Below are positions 52,536-61,272 of a stretch of DNA of 64,000 bases, piece by piece. The DNA lies in assembly GCF_000308475.2 (NCBI RefSeq), contig NZ_BAFT02000098.1:171193-235192 (forward strand), written 5' to 3'. A program made the translations under genes and the position numbers. The DNA is from Nocardia brasiliensis NBRC 14402 (GTDB lineage Bacteria; Actinomycetota; Actinomycetes; Mycobacteriales; Mycobacteriaceae). Under the pieces are notes generated by a model. The model made no database searches and was not told the DNA's origin. It was given only the letters and a program-made list of their open reading frames with translations. The stretch's first letter is position 1. Each line of letters starts with the position of its first letter.

Positions 52536-54137
52536 TCAGCGATCGCGTCCCGCGGCGGGCGAGGTCTTGCGGTTGGTGCGGGCCCGGCGACGTGCCGCCT
52601 GCAGCTCGGCGAGTTCCTGCTCGAGGATCTCGGCGATGCGGAACTGGCCGGTGTCGTGGATCTCCGGGGTCGGCAGCGCATCCTTGGCATCGGCTGCCCC
52701 GCCGGACTTTTCGGTGTCCTGACGCTTGATCGCCGCCGTCGTCGCGGCGGCCGACTGTGCCGCGGCGGCCGGCTTCGTCACCGGGGTGGCCGGCTTGGCC
52801 GGGGTCACCTCCGGTGCGGCGGGCTTGACGGCGCCGTTCTTGGCGGCCGGGCTCGCCGATGCCGGCTTGGTCTCGGCCGTACGCTTCTCGGTGCTCGCCG
52901 CGGCGGGCTTGCTCTTCGCGGCGGGCAGCTCGGCGGACTTACCGTTCCTGGCCGACACCGTAGCCGTGACCTCGGTGCCGTTCGGCACCGTGCGGAGCTC
53001 GGGATCGCCTGCGGTGCGACCGTTCTCGGCCGTGGCCGAGAACGCGGTGGCGCTGTCGGCCTCGACGAGCTTGTCCAGCGCGGCGAGCTTCTCGTAGGTC
53101 GAGGTCGCCTCGAACGCGGTCGCGCCGCGGAACGCCGAGCCCGACACGGCGGGCTTCTTCTCGGTGACGGCGTCGTCGTCCTGCACCACGACATCGATCT
53201 CCGGATCGACGACGGCGGTACTCGGGCCGGCGCCCAACTCCGCCAGCGGATCCGGCTCCGGCTCCACGGTGAGTTCGGCGATCGCGCTCGCCGCCATCAC
53301 GTCCGAGGTCCGGCGGTCCATCCGGTAGCTGGCGATCGGCGGCAGCGTGCGCCGGATCTGCTCGGCCGGATCCGGCAGATCGCGGACCTGCTCGGTGGCC
53401 CGGTGGATCGCGAGACCGTAGCGGGCGCTGGCCGCGTCGTGAATCAGCAGTGCCACACCGATCATCACGGGCGCGACGGCATGCACGGCGGCGTCGTACC
53501 ACTGCTCCGCGCGCACGTACGGGTAGGTGTTCAGGGTGACGGTCAGCGACAGCAGCGCGACCTCGGCGGCGACGACCTGCTTGCGGTTGTCGACGATGCC
53601 CCATTCGGCCACCTTGTTGGTGCCGATCATGATGATGATCAAGCAGACGCTGATCATCGCCTCCAGCAGATAGCTGAACCAGAACAGCGGATCGTCGGCC
53701 CCGCCGGGCGCGATGTTCTGCTGCACGTTCACTGCCGACCACAGCATGCCCGCGCCGACGACGCCCGCCAGGGCGCGCAGCGACCAGGACCGATGCCGGT
53801 ACAGCGAGGCCAGTTTGGCATGCGGGCTCGACTCACGGCGCTGTGACGCAATGGCCTTGCGGGCCATCAGGAGATCTCGCATGTCGGCCTTTTCGATGGC
53901 TTCGGTGGTCTGCCTGGCGCGGTCGGCCGCCGACGCGGCGGCCTGAGCCTCTTTCCAGCGCTGACCACGATCCTGGCCGCGAATCCGCTCGGCCAGCTCG
54001 CGTTCCGCCTGCAGCTCGTCCTCGGACAGCGCTTCGGTCAACGCGGGATCGAATTGGTATGCCAGCCGGCCACGAGCCTTTTCGACCCGCTTCGCCAGCT
54101 GCGTGACCTCGTCCTCGATGGGATGCTGGATGGTCAT
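52536..54137 (-). CDS. Four-helix membrane protein with long Ala/Pro/Lys-rich tail (SpdB/DUF2637-like)
   Basis: This 533-residue protein has a charged helical N-terminus (about 10-110), four membrane helices (about 118-235, such as YLLEAMISVCLIIIMIGTNKV and VVAAEVALLSLTVTLNTYPYV, then VAPVMIGVALLIHDAASARYG), and a disordered C-terminal half of repeated Ala/Pro/Lys. The core resembles DUF2637/SpdB-type proteins, which in actinomycete conjugative elements take part in spread. No other transfer gene is present here, so it may be a chromosomal relative with another role. The last 60 residues contain a helical, arginine-rich end. The gene stands alone. Confidence 0.55.
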   Translation of the reverse strand: MTIQHPIEDEVTQLAKRVEKARGRLAYQFDPALTEALSEDELQAERELAERIRGQDRGQRWKEAQAAASAADRARQTTEAIEKADMRDLLMARKAIASQRRESSPHAKLASLYRHRSWSLRALAGVVGAGMLWSAVNVQQNIAPGGADDPLFWFSYLLEAMISVCLIIIMIGTNKVAEWGIVDNRKQVVAAEVALLSLTVTLNTYPYVRAEQWYDAAVHAVAPVMIGVALLIHDAASARYGLAIHRATEQVRDLPDPAEQIRRTLPPIASYRMDRRTSDVMAASAIAELTVEPEPDPLAELGAGPSTAVVDPEIDVVVQDDDAVTEKKPAVSGSAFRGATAFEATSTYEKLAALDKLVEADSATAFSATAENGRTAGDPELRTVPNGTEVTATVSARNGKSAELPAAKSKPAAASTEKRTAETKPASASPAAKNGAVKPAAPEVTPAKPATPVTKPAAAAQSAAATTAAIKRQDTEKSGGAADAKDALPTPEIHDTGQFRIAEILEQELAELQAARRRARTNRKTSPAAGRDR

Positions 54138-54393
54138 TTAGGCTCCAGGAGGAGATTCGATGGCAGACAAGTGATCACGCGGGAGAAGGCTACATCGCAT
54201 TTCCGGACGACGCACCGTTGCCAGCGAAAAGTGTCGATTTGCCGGGTGAATGCGGCGTGCCGCGACACGGTTTTCGCCGGTGCGCATACCAGACTGAACG
54301 GTTCACGATGACCGTGTCGCGGGCACGACGCGCCGAAACGCCCGATGTTCGCTACGGGGTTTCTGGGCCGCGCGGACGCGGCCGGGCAATGCC

Positions 54394-55635
54394 TCACTCG
54401 TTCGGGCGCGTCGCGGCTTCGACCACGAAACTCGCTGCGGTCGTGGCGCTCCCGCCGATGTTGAGGGTGGCGAATCGACGTGCGTCCGGCACTTGATAAT
54501 CTCCTGCCTGCCCGGTCACCTGCTTGTACGCGTCGAGCACCATACGCACCCCGGTCGCCCCCACCGGATGGCCACCCCCGATCAATCCGCCACCCGGGTT
54601 GACAGCGATCCTGCCGTTTCGCCCGATTTCGCCCGTTTCCACCGCTTTCCAGCTCTCCCCAGGCCCCGTGATACCGAGATGATCGATCGCCATGTACTCC
54701 GACATGGCGAAGCAGTCGTGTACCTCGACACCGTCCACGGCGTCGATGGCAGGCAAGCCGGCGCGCCCCAGCGCGTCCAGGACGGTCGTGCGCACATGCG
54801 GGAAGACATACGGGTCGTCCGCCGCGACCCGCAGCTTCCCCGCCAGCGACAGCCCGGCCGTGCGGTGCCCCCAGCCGGTGATCACCGCGCGGCGTCCGGA
54901 CCGTAAATCGGTGCGCCGCGCCAGGAATCGGTCCGACACCACGACGACGGCCGCGGCCCCGTCGGTCATCTGGCTGCAATCCTGGCGGCGCAACCGGCCC
55001 GCCACCCGCGGGTTCGCCGTGTCGTCGGCGGCGAAGCTGTCCCGGGCGTAGGTCCAGTTCCTGGTCTGCGCGGCCGGGTTGGCGCGGGCGTTGGTGATGT
55101 TGAGTTCGCTGATCGCGCGCAGATGCGCGTCGTCGAGGCCGTAGCGGCGGTCGTATTCGTCGGCGAGGGCGGCAAACATGGTCGGCCACACGAACTTCGC
55201 GTCCTGCGCCTCGTGGCCCACCCAGGCCGCCGCCCCCAGGTAGCCCGCCGCCTGCTCCCCCGGCACGGTCTTCTCCAGCTCGGCGCCGAGCACCAGCGCG
55301 CAGTCGTAGCGGCCCGCCGCCAGGTCGGCCATCGCGGCCAGCAGCGCCATACTGCCCGAGGCACAGGCGGCTTCGTGCCTGCTCGCCGGTACACCCCACA
55401 ACTCGGGACAGACGGTGGCGGGCATGGCGCCGAGCTGGCCCTGCCCGGTGAACAGCTGCCCGAAGGCATTACCGACGTGGATCACCTCGATCTCGTCCGG
55501 CCCGACGCCGGTGGCCTCGAAGGTGGGGGCGAGCACCGCCGCGACGAGCGCGTCGAAGCCGCGGCCGGACCGATGCCAGTTGACCGCGAAATCGGTCTGG
55601 CTGCCGCCGAGTAGGTGAATGGTGCTGGTGGACAT
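54394..55635 (-). CDS. Thiolase of the SCP-x (acyl-CoA) type
   Basis: This 413-residue thiolase has the nucleophile C91 in EAACASGSMALLAAM and the C-terminal PGGGLIGGGHPVGATG with the catalytic histidine. VHDCFAMSEYMAIDHLG is the SCP2-thiolase form. Such enzymes cleave 3-oxoacyl-CoA of branched or sterol side chains, though some actinomycete members act in synthesis. It lies 47 bases downstream of the acyl-CoA ligase gene in the same direction. It is the last gene of a run that also includes a second thiolase and an LLM oxidoreductase. Confidence 0.88.
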   Translation of the reverse strand: MSTSTIHLLGGSQTDFAVNWHRSGRGFDALVAAVLAPTFEATGVGPDEIEVIHVGNAFGQLFTGQGQLGAMPATVCPELWGVPASRHEAACASGSMALLAAMADLAAGRYDCALVLGAELEKTVPGEQAAGYLGAAAWVGHEAQDAKFVWPTMFAALADEYDRRYGLDDAHLRAISELNITNARANPAAQTRNWTYARDSFAADDTANPRVAGRLRRQDCSQMTDGAAAVVVVSDRFLARRTDLRSGRRAVITGWGHRTAGLSLAGKLRVAADDPYVFPHVRTTVLDALGRAGLPAIDAVDGVEVHDCFAMSEYMAIDHLGITGPGESWKAVETGEIGRNGRIAVNPGGGLIGGGHPVGATGVRMVLDAYKQVTGQAGDYQVPDARRFATLNIGGSATTAASFVVEAATRPNE

Positions 55636-55682
55636 GAGTACTCCGGTCTCTCGTGCGGGTCTGGGGTGGCGCGGGGACCCGG

Positions 55683-57422
55683 TCAGGTCTCGACGCCGTT
55701 GCCCCGCAGCGTCTCCCGCAGCTCGCGCCGCAGCAGCTTGCCGACCGGGTTGCGCGGCAGCGCCTCGGCCAGCTCCAGCCGCTCGGGCAGCTTGAACGAG
55801 GCCACCTCGCGCTCGCGCAGATGCTCGACCAGATCGGCCAGCGTGACCGTGGTACCGGGTGCCGGAACCACGAAGACGCAGCACTTCTCGCCGAGTACCG
55901 CGTCGGGGTAGCCGACGACCGCGACATCGGCGACGGCCGGATGATCGGCCAGCAGACCCTCGATCTCGGCGGGCGCGATGTTCATTCCGCCGCGGATGAT
56001 GATCTCCTTGATCCGGTCCACGAACCGCAGATACCGGCCGTCGACGCCGCACAGCTCGAAGACGTCTCCGCTGCACAGGAAACCGTCCTCGTCGAACGGC
56101 TCGCTCGTCGCGGTACCGGGCAGGTAGCCGCCGAACACCGCGGGCCCGGCCAGCCGCAGTTCACCGGTGCCGCCGATGGCGGTCACCGCGGCGCCGGTGC
56201 CGACATCGACGAGCTTCACCGTCGTGCTCCGCGCGAGCCGGGTGGCCCAGCGCACGCCGGGCGCGCCGTAGCGCGGCAGATGCTGTGCGCGAGTGAGCGG
56301 ATCGGGGATGTCGTCGGGCGCGCCCAGCAGGCAGACGCCCTCGTTGGAGCCGAAGAAATTCAGCACCTCGATGCCGAGTTCGTCCCGCCAGCCCCGCACC
56401 ACGCTCGGCGGCAACGGCGCGCCGCCGGAGCCGACCCGTTGCAACGAGCTGAGATCGGCGGAGGCGCGCAAGGTCTCGTTGTGCAGCAGCATCGTCAGCA
56501 GCGCGGGCGGCATGCTGGTGTGCGTCACCCGATGCCGCGCGATCTGGCCGAGGAACACGGGCAGGTCCAGCGGCTGGTGCTGCACCAGGTGCCCGCCGAC
56601 GAGCAGCCATGGCAGAAACGACGCCGCGAAACCCGCCATGTTGACCATCGGAAAGGGGTTGAGCAGCACCGATTCCGGGGTGAGACACAGCCCGTCCTGC
56701 ACGCCCCACGCCATGGCGAGCCAGTCGCCGTGACAGCGCGGCACTCCCTTCGGCGCGGCCTCGGTGCCACTGGTCCAGCAGACGGTGACTCGATCGTTGA
56801 CCGAGACCGCCAGCCCGCGCACATAGAACCGCAGCCGTTCGCGGTCCGCCGCGGCCACCGGGGCGTCCAGCGGGATCGCCCCGTCCGGCACGCCGGGGCC
56901 GAAGGCGAACACGGTGTCCGCCACTTCCAGTGCGTCCCCGGCCAGTTCGCGGCCGGACAACGCCCCCGCCGTGATCACCGCGGTGGCGCCGGCGGCGGCG
57001 ACGATGCCGGACAGCTCGTGGCGGCGGAACGAGGCGGGCATCGGTGTCGCGATCGCGCCGAGCCGCCACAGCGCGAAATAGGTGGCGGTCAACGCGATCG
57101 AATTCGGCAGCTGCACCGCCACCGTGTCGCCCTGCCGAATCCCGTTGCGGTACAGCAGTGCCGCCAGATCGGTGCTGTGCTCGTCCAATGCGCGCCACGA
57201 GAGGGTGCGCGGCGACGCGCCGGTCAGCGCCGCGAGATCGGCCGGATCGGAGATCGCCGGCGCCTCCGGTGCCGCCTCGACCCGCTGCCGGAGCAGGTCG
57301 GGCAGCGTTTCCGGCTGCCACCAACCCCGGGCTAGAAACTCGCGGACCTTGTCCGCGGGATGGCAGGTGGGCACGTCCGTGCCGGCGCCGGTATCGGTTG
57401 CGGTGGTGGACGACTCGGGCAT
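55683..57422 (-). CDS. Acyl-CoA/AMP-binding ligase (adenylate-forming)
   Basis: From ATG 57422 (behind GAAGGAA) the product is 579 residues. The adenylate-forming core is visible: VTVCWTSGTEAAPKGVPRCH (P-loop), LNFFGSNEGVC, GFLCSGDVFELCGVDGRYLRF and RIKEIIIRGGMNIAPAEIE, then the C-terminal lysine region PRNPVGKLLRREL. The enzyme activates a carboxylic acid to the acyl-AMP and CoA thioester. Placed between two thiolases, it likely starts the breakdown of a specific acid. The substrate cannot be read from the sequence. Confidence 0.9.
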   Translation of the reverse strand: MPESSTTATDTGAGTDVPTCHPADKVREFLARGWWQPETLPDLLRQRVEAAPEAPAISDPADLAALTGASPRTLSWRALDEHSTDLAALLYRNGIRQGDTVAVQLPNSIALTATYFALWRLGAIATPMPASFRRHELSGIVAAAGATAVITAGALSGRELAGDALEVADTVFAFGPGVPDGAIPLDAPVAAADRERLRFYVRGLAVSVNDRVTVCWTSGTEAAPKGVPRCHGDWLAMAWGVQDGLCLTPESVLLNPFPMVNMAGFAASFLPWLLVGGHLVQHQPLDLPVFLGQIARHRVTHTSMPPALLTMLLHNETLRASADLSSLQRVGSGGAPLPPSVVRGWRDELGIEVLNFFGSNEGVCLLGAPDDIPDPLTRAQHLPRYGAPGVRWATRLARSTTVKLVDVGTGAAVTAIGGTGELRLAGPAVFGGYLPGTATSEPFDEDGFLCSGDVFELCGVDGRYLRFVDRIKEIIIRGGMNIAPAEIEGLLADHPAVADVAVVGYPDAVLGEKCCVFVVPAPGTTVTLADLVEHLREREVASFKLPERLELAEALPRNPVGKLLRRELRETLRGNGVET

Positions 57423-57432
57423 GGGCGTTCCT

Positions 57433-58629
57433 TCAGCGGAGAAGCCGCAGCACCAGGGCGGAGCCGAGCCCCAGTGCGGCGGGAATGGCGACGAGTGCGT
57501 GTTCGCCACCCGTACGAGTGAGCGCGTCGAGCGCCTGGACGATCAGGTTGCCGCCCGTCGCGCCGAGCGGATGCCCGACCGCGAGGGCACCGCCGGCCGG
57601 ATTGACCCGCGCCGGATCCACGCCCAGCTCCCGGGTGAGCAGAATGGGTGTGACGGCAAAGGATTCGTTGATCTCGAGCACGTCGAGATCGGCGGCGGCG
57701 AGCCCGGCCCGGTCGAGCGCCAGCCGGGCGGCGGTGCTCGGCGCGGTGAGCAGCGGCGAACGCACGGCCGTCTGCGCGCTGCCGGCGATCTGGGCGAGCG
57801 GCGGTCTGCCGAGCCGTTGCTCCGCCCGCCTGCTGCCGATGACCAGCGCGGACGCGCCGTCGGCCAGCTGTGGCGCGGTCGCGATGGTGTGCAGGCCGTC
57901 GGCCGGATGGGGTGCGCCGGGCAGGCGGCGCGCCACCCGCTGCCACGCCGGATCGGCACCGAACAGGGCGGGCAGCGCCGCGAAGGCCGCGGTGCTCGCA
58001 TCGGCCCGCGCGCCCTCGTCGGCGGCGAGCAGCACCGTCCCACCCTTGCGTACCGGCACCACCGACCCGGAAGTTGTTGCGGCCGTTGCTCGTTGATGCG
58101 ACGACACCGCGTACTCGTCGAGTTCGGCGCGGGTGATGCCCGCGGTGGCCGCGGTGAGATCGGCCGAGACACCGATCGTCACGAAGCCCGTGCGCTCCCC
58201 CAGGTCGGCGTCGGTGGCGATGGCGGGCCGATCCGCCAGCATCGGCACCCGGGACATCGATTCGACACCACCTGCGACGATGAGGTCCGCGTACCCCGCG
58301 GCAACGCGCGCCGCGGCGCTCTCGATCGCATCCAGCCCGGAGCAGCACAGCCGCGACGCCACCCCGCCGGGCACCCGGTCCGGCCAGCCCGCCCACAGCG
58401 CCGCCGCACGCGCGAGGTCGCCGCCCTGCTCCCCCATCACCGTGCTGATCCCCAGCACGATGTCGTCCACGGAATCCGGTGACAGCGAACGGCTTTCGAG
58501 TGCGCTCAACAGCTGACCGAACAGCTCGCAGGGCGGCACCTCCGCGAGCGTGCCCCCGCCTTTGCGCACCCGGCCGCGCGGCAGGCGGACAGCGTCGTAA
58601 ACGTAAGCGCCGGACGGTGTGTCAGGCAT
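57433..58629 (-). CDS. Thiolase (biosynthetic/degradative type) lacking the second catalytic cysteine
   Basis: This 398-residue thiolase keeps the nucleophile C95 in SRLCCSGLDAIESA and the histidine in VGHPLGATGGNLI. The C-terminal loop, usually CxGGG with the catalytic base cysteine, reads VAIPAALGLGSALVL, with proline P383 in the cysteine position. The enzyme may therefore work only in one direction, use another base, or have a changed role. ALGLGS still follows the expected fold. The end is 10 bases from the ligase and the start overlaps the LLM gene by 8 bases. Confidence 0.82.
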   Translation of the reverse strand: MPDTPSGAYVYDAVRLPRGRVRKGGGTLAEVPPCELFGQLLSALESRSLSPDSVDDIVLGISTVMGEQGGDLARAAALWAGWPDRVPGGVASRLCCSGLDAIESAAARVAAGYADLIVAGGVESMSRVPMLADRPAIATDADLGERTGFVTIGVSADLTAATAGITRAELDEYAVSSHQRATAATTSGSVVPVRKGGTVLLAADEGARADASTAAFAALPALFGADPAWQRVARRLPGAPHPADGLHTIATAPQLADGASALVIGSRRAEQRLGRPPLAQIAGSAQTAVRSPLLTAPSTAARLALDRAGLAAADLDVLEINESFAVTPILLTRELGVDPARVNPAGGALAVGHPLGATGGNLIVQALDALTRTGGEHALVAIPAALGLGSALVLRLLR

Positions 58630-59614
58630 GGTGGATCCTTGCGAGGGTTGCCAGCGTGTGCTGGGCGGCGAGGTCCGCCGCCGACGTGGCGGGAACGATG
58701 ACGACTTCGTCCGCGCCCGCGGCGCGATAGGCGGCGACACGGTGGCGCAGTGCGGTCTCGTCGCCGAAAATGCCCACGGCGGCGGGTAATTCGTCCGGGA
58801 CGGCCGCGAACACGTCACGGGGGTGCGCGCCGGCGTGCGCGAGCCGGACCAGATCGCCGAAACCCGCTTCGGCGAACATCGCGTCGTAGCCGGGTGCGCG
58901 CAGGTAGCCCACTACGCCGCGGCGGACGGTGGCGAGGATGTCCGCGGACGGGTCCGCGGCGGCGGTGACCCACACCGAGAGCGCCGGATCGGGCAGGCCC
59001 GCCCGGCGCGCGGCGGCGCGCACGGATTCGGCACAGCGCGAGACCTGTTCCGGCGTCACGAGATTCAGCACCACCCGGTCGGCGGAGCGGGCCGCGGCGG
59101 CCAGCGCGCGGGGTCCGAAGGCGGCGACGGTGATCGACGAGGACGGTGCGGCCAGGCGCAGCCGATATCCCGACGTGCGCTCGACCGTGCCGGCGAAGTC
59201 GACCTTCTTTCCCGTGAGCAGGCCGCGCAGGATCTGCGCCGACTCCGCCAGATGCGCTGCGGTGCCGCGTCTTTCCCGGCCGTGCCAGCCGCGCACCACG
59301 ACGGTGCTGGAACTGCCGATGGCGACGTCGACGGCACGGCCGGTGAGCGCGGCCACGCTCGCGACACCCATGGCGATCGTCGCGGGGGTGCGCACGTCGA
59401 CGGCGAGCGGTCCGATACACAGCGGCATCCGGCCCGGCGCGAGGCCGATCGCGGTGGCCAGCGCGAACGCGTCGAACGTCGCCATCTCCCCGACCCACAA
59501 CCGGTCGAAGCCGAGGCGTTCGGCGGCCGCGGCGACGGCGAGCGCGTCCAGCGGATCCCGATCCTGCCAATACGGCAGGCTCACACTCAGTGCTGGACGA
59601 TCCGTCGCGCTCAC
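58622..59614 (-). CDS. LLM-class F420-dependent oxidoreductase
   Basis: From GTG 59614 the product is 330 residues. The luciferase-like pattern is visible: AERLGFDRLWVGEMATFDAFAL at the start, VDVAIGSSSTVVVRGWHGR, LTGKKVDFAGTVE and VTVAAFGPRALAAAARSADRV, then the C-terminal helix FGDETALRHRVAAYRAAGADEVV. Most actinomycete members use coenzyme F420, some FMN. In this operon it could reduce or oxidise an acyl-CoA-linked or free intermediate. GTG 59617 is an equally possible start. The start is preceded by a GC-rich gap that separates it from the carotenoid oxygenase. Confidence 0.82.
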   Translation of the reverse strand: MSATDRPALSVSLPYWQDRDPLDALAVAAAAERLGFDRLWVGEMATFDAFALATAIGLAPGRMPLCIGPLAVDVRTPATIAMGVASVAALTGRAVDVAIGSSSTVVVRGWHGRERRGTAAHLAESAQILRGLLTGKKVDFAGTVERTSGYRLRLAAPSSSITVAAFGPRALAAAARSADRVVLNLVTPEQVSRCAESVRAAARRAGLPDPALSVWVTAAADPSADILATVRRGVVGYLRAPGYDAMFAEAGFGDLVRLAHAGAHPRDVFAAVPDELPAAVGIFGDETALRHRVAAYRAAGADEVVIVPATSAADLAAQHTLATLARIHHA

Positions 59615-59732
59615 CACGCCACCTGCCCCGTATCGCCCGGTGCCGCACCGATCACCCAGCAGCGAATCCTCGAATTCAGTGGCATACAAATAGATTCAGG
59701 CCGCAGACCGCGCCCCTCGGCGCTCACCGCGC

Positions 59733-61193
59733 TCACTCGACCGGCTGGGCGGCCGCACGCATGCGCTCGCCGCTGACCCAGGTGGCATGAAATCCCAGCG
59801 GCACCCGGACCGGCAGGCCCAGCCGACAGACCGGACCGGCCGCGAGATCGGCGGCATGGTAGATCCACACCTCCGACAGCCGGGTATGGCTGTTGAACGC
59901 GAACATCGTCAGCCAGGCGTCGTCCTCGTCGACGGCGTCCACGCGCGGCACCACGGTGAGTTCGCTACCGAAGAACCCGTCGCCGAACGGCTGGGTCTGC
60001 TTGGCGCCGGTGCGCACGTCGTACTTGATGACGGCGTCGAACAGCATGGTGCGGTCCACCGAGAGCCGCATCTGATACGACCAGCGGCCGCGCTGACCGG
60101 TGCGGCCCTGATCGATGGCCGGGAACTCGGTGTTGACGTCGTCCATCGGCTCTTCGACGGTGGCGCCGGTGCGCAGATCGAACCGGTAACGATGCAGTTT
60201 CGCCTCGGGACGCAGGTACGCGAGCAACTGGGCCAGCGGGTTCGCCCGATCGGAGACGGGACTCGGCTTCGACACCCGGCAGACCACCAGAACGATTTCC
60301 TCGCCCTCCTCCCACGCGTTGACCGTGTGATAGATGTAGCCCGGCGCGGCCTCGAACCACCGCGCCCGCGCCCCGTCGCCGCGCCGGGGCAGCACCGCGA
60401 AGCGGCTCGGCAGCGTGCGATCGAAGAAGAGCTTGAAACGCCCCGCCGCGGCGGCCCGGGGATCGTTGTAGAGCGGCAAATCCATGAGGATCGAATAGTT
60501 TTCGGTGATCGCCATGTCATGCGGCAGCCGTGGGCCCGGCAGCTCCAGTCCGGTGTAGTGGGTGACCACACCGGACGGATCGGCGACGCCGTAGCGCAGG
60601 TACGGCGCGTGGATGCCGTAGTCGAAGAAGATGAATTCTTCAGTGCGCTCATCGACTTTCGCGTGTGCGGAGACCTCACCGGGCAGCGTGCCGCCGAAGG
60701 TGTCGGTGCCGCGGGTCTCGAGGCTGATCGGGTCCAGCGCATAGGGTTTGCCGGCGCGGTACCAGAGCGACAGCAGGTTGCCGTGATGGAAGACCACATC
60801 GGTGTTGGCGGAGTTGCGTTCGCGGCGATCGCCGGGCGGGTTGTCGTCCCATGGCTCGATCACGCCCCGCCACAACGCCGTTCCCGCCGCCCGCTCGGCC
60901 TCGAACTCGCCGGTGCGGATGTAGCGGTTGCGGTAGGTGGCTCTGCCGTGCTCGAAATGCACGGCGTGCAGCATGCCGTCGCCGTCGAACCAGTGGTAGC
61001 GGCCGAGCGGCGCGAATTGCGGGTTGGGCCCGTTGCGCACGTAGACGCCGTCGAGGTCGGCCGGGAGTTCGCCGTGCAAGACCGTGAGCTCGGTCGCGGT
61101 GATCTCGTCCGCGGTGGGCGCGTACGGCCCCTCCAGATAGGGATTGGTCAGCGCCTGCGCCGCCGGGGCGATGAGTTCTTCGTTCAGCGTCAT
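59733..61193 (-). CDS. Carotenoid cleavage/stilbene oxygenase (RPE65 family)
   Basis: This 486-residue protein has the seven-blade propeller signatures of the family: VYVRNGPNPQFAPLGRYHWFDGDGMLH at the start, then VSAHAKVDERTEEFIFFDYG, LPHDMAITENYSI, YIYHTVNAWEEG and the terminal PLGFHATW. The four iron-ligand histidines are in these motifs. Such enzymes split a double bond of carotenoids, apocarotenoids or stilbenes with oxygen. It has its own regulatory region with a shared operator (61211-61228) and lies next to acyl-CoA genes, so it may make the acid or aldehyde that feeds them. Confidence 0.92.
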   Translation of the reverse strand: MTLNEELIAPAAQALTNPYLEGPYAPTADEITATELTVLHGELPADLDGVYVRNGPNPQFAPLGRYHWFDGDGMLHAVHFEHGRATYRNRYIRTGEFEAERAAGTALWRGVIEPWDDNPPGDRRERNSANTDVVFHHGNLLSLWYRAGKPYALDPISLETRGTDTFGGTLPGEVSAHAKVDERTEEFIFFDYGIHAPYLRYGVADPSGVVTHYTGLELPGPRLPHDMAITENYSILMDLPLYNDPRAAAAGRFKLFFDRTLPSRFAVLPRRGDGARARWFEAAPGYIYHTVNAWEEGEEIVLVVCRVSKPSPVSDRANPLAQLLAYLRPEAKLHRYRFDLRTGATVEEPMDDVNTEFPAIDQGRTGQRGRWSYQMRLSVDRTMLFDAVIKYDVRTGAKQTQPFGDGFFGSELTVVPRVDAVDEDDAWLTMFAFNSHTRLSEVWIYHAADLAAGPVCRLGLPVRVPLGFHATWVSGERMRAAAQPVE

Positions 61194-61198
61194 GAGGC

Positions 61199-61234
61199 GC
61201 GTATCCCTTCACTACAGTTATTGAAGTGATACGC
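61199..61234. promoter_or_regulatory. Long interrupted palindrome upstream of carotenoid oxygenase
   Basis: GCGTATC (61199-61205) and CTTCA (61207-61211) pair with TGAAG (61222-61226) and GATACGC (61228-61234), giving arms of 13 bases with one mismatch, 5 bases upstream of the oxygenase ATG at 61193. Within it, ACTACAGTTA..GAAGTG (61211-61228) recurs upstream of the HxlR gene. Confidence 0.65.
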
Positions 61235-61272
61235 GTCTCATCGTCGGGTGTCAAGAGCGGCTGGGGCCTACC

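Noticed and set aside
55653..57335. 560-codon plus-strand open frame
   Set aside because: Antisense to the acyl-CoA ligase, which has clear adenylate-forming motifs. The antisense product is His/Arg/Gln-rich and without domains.
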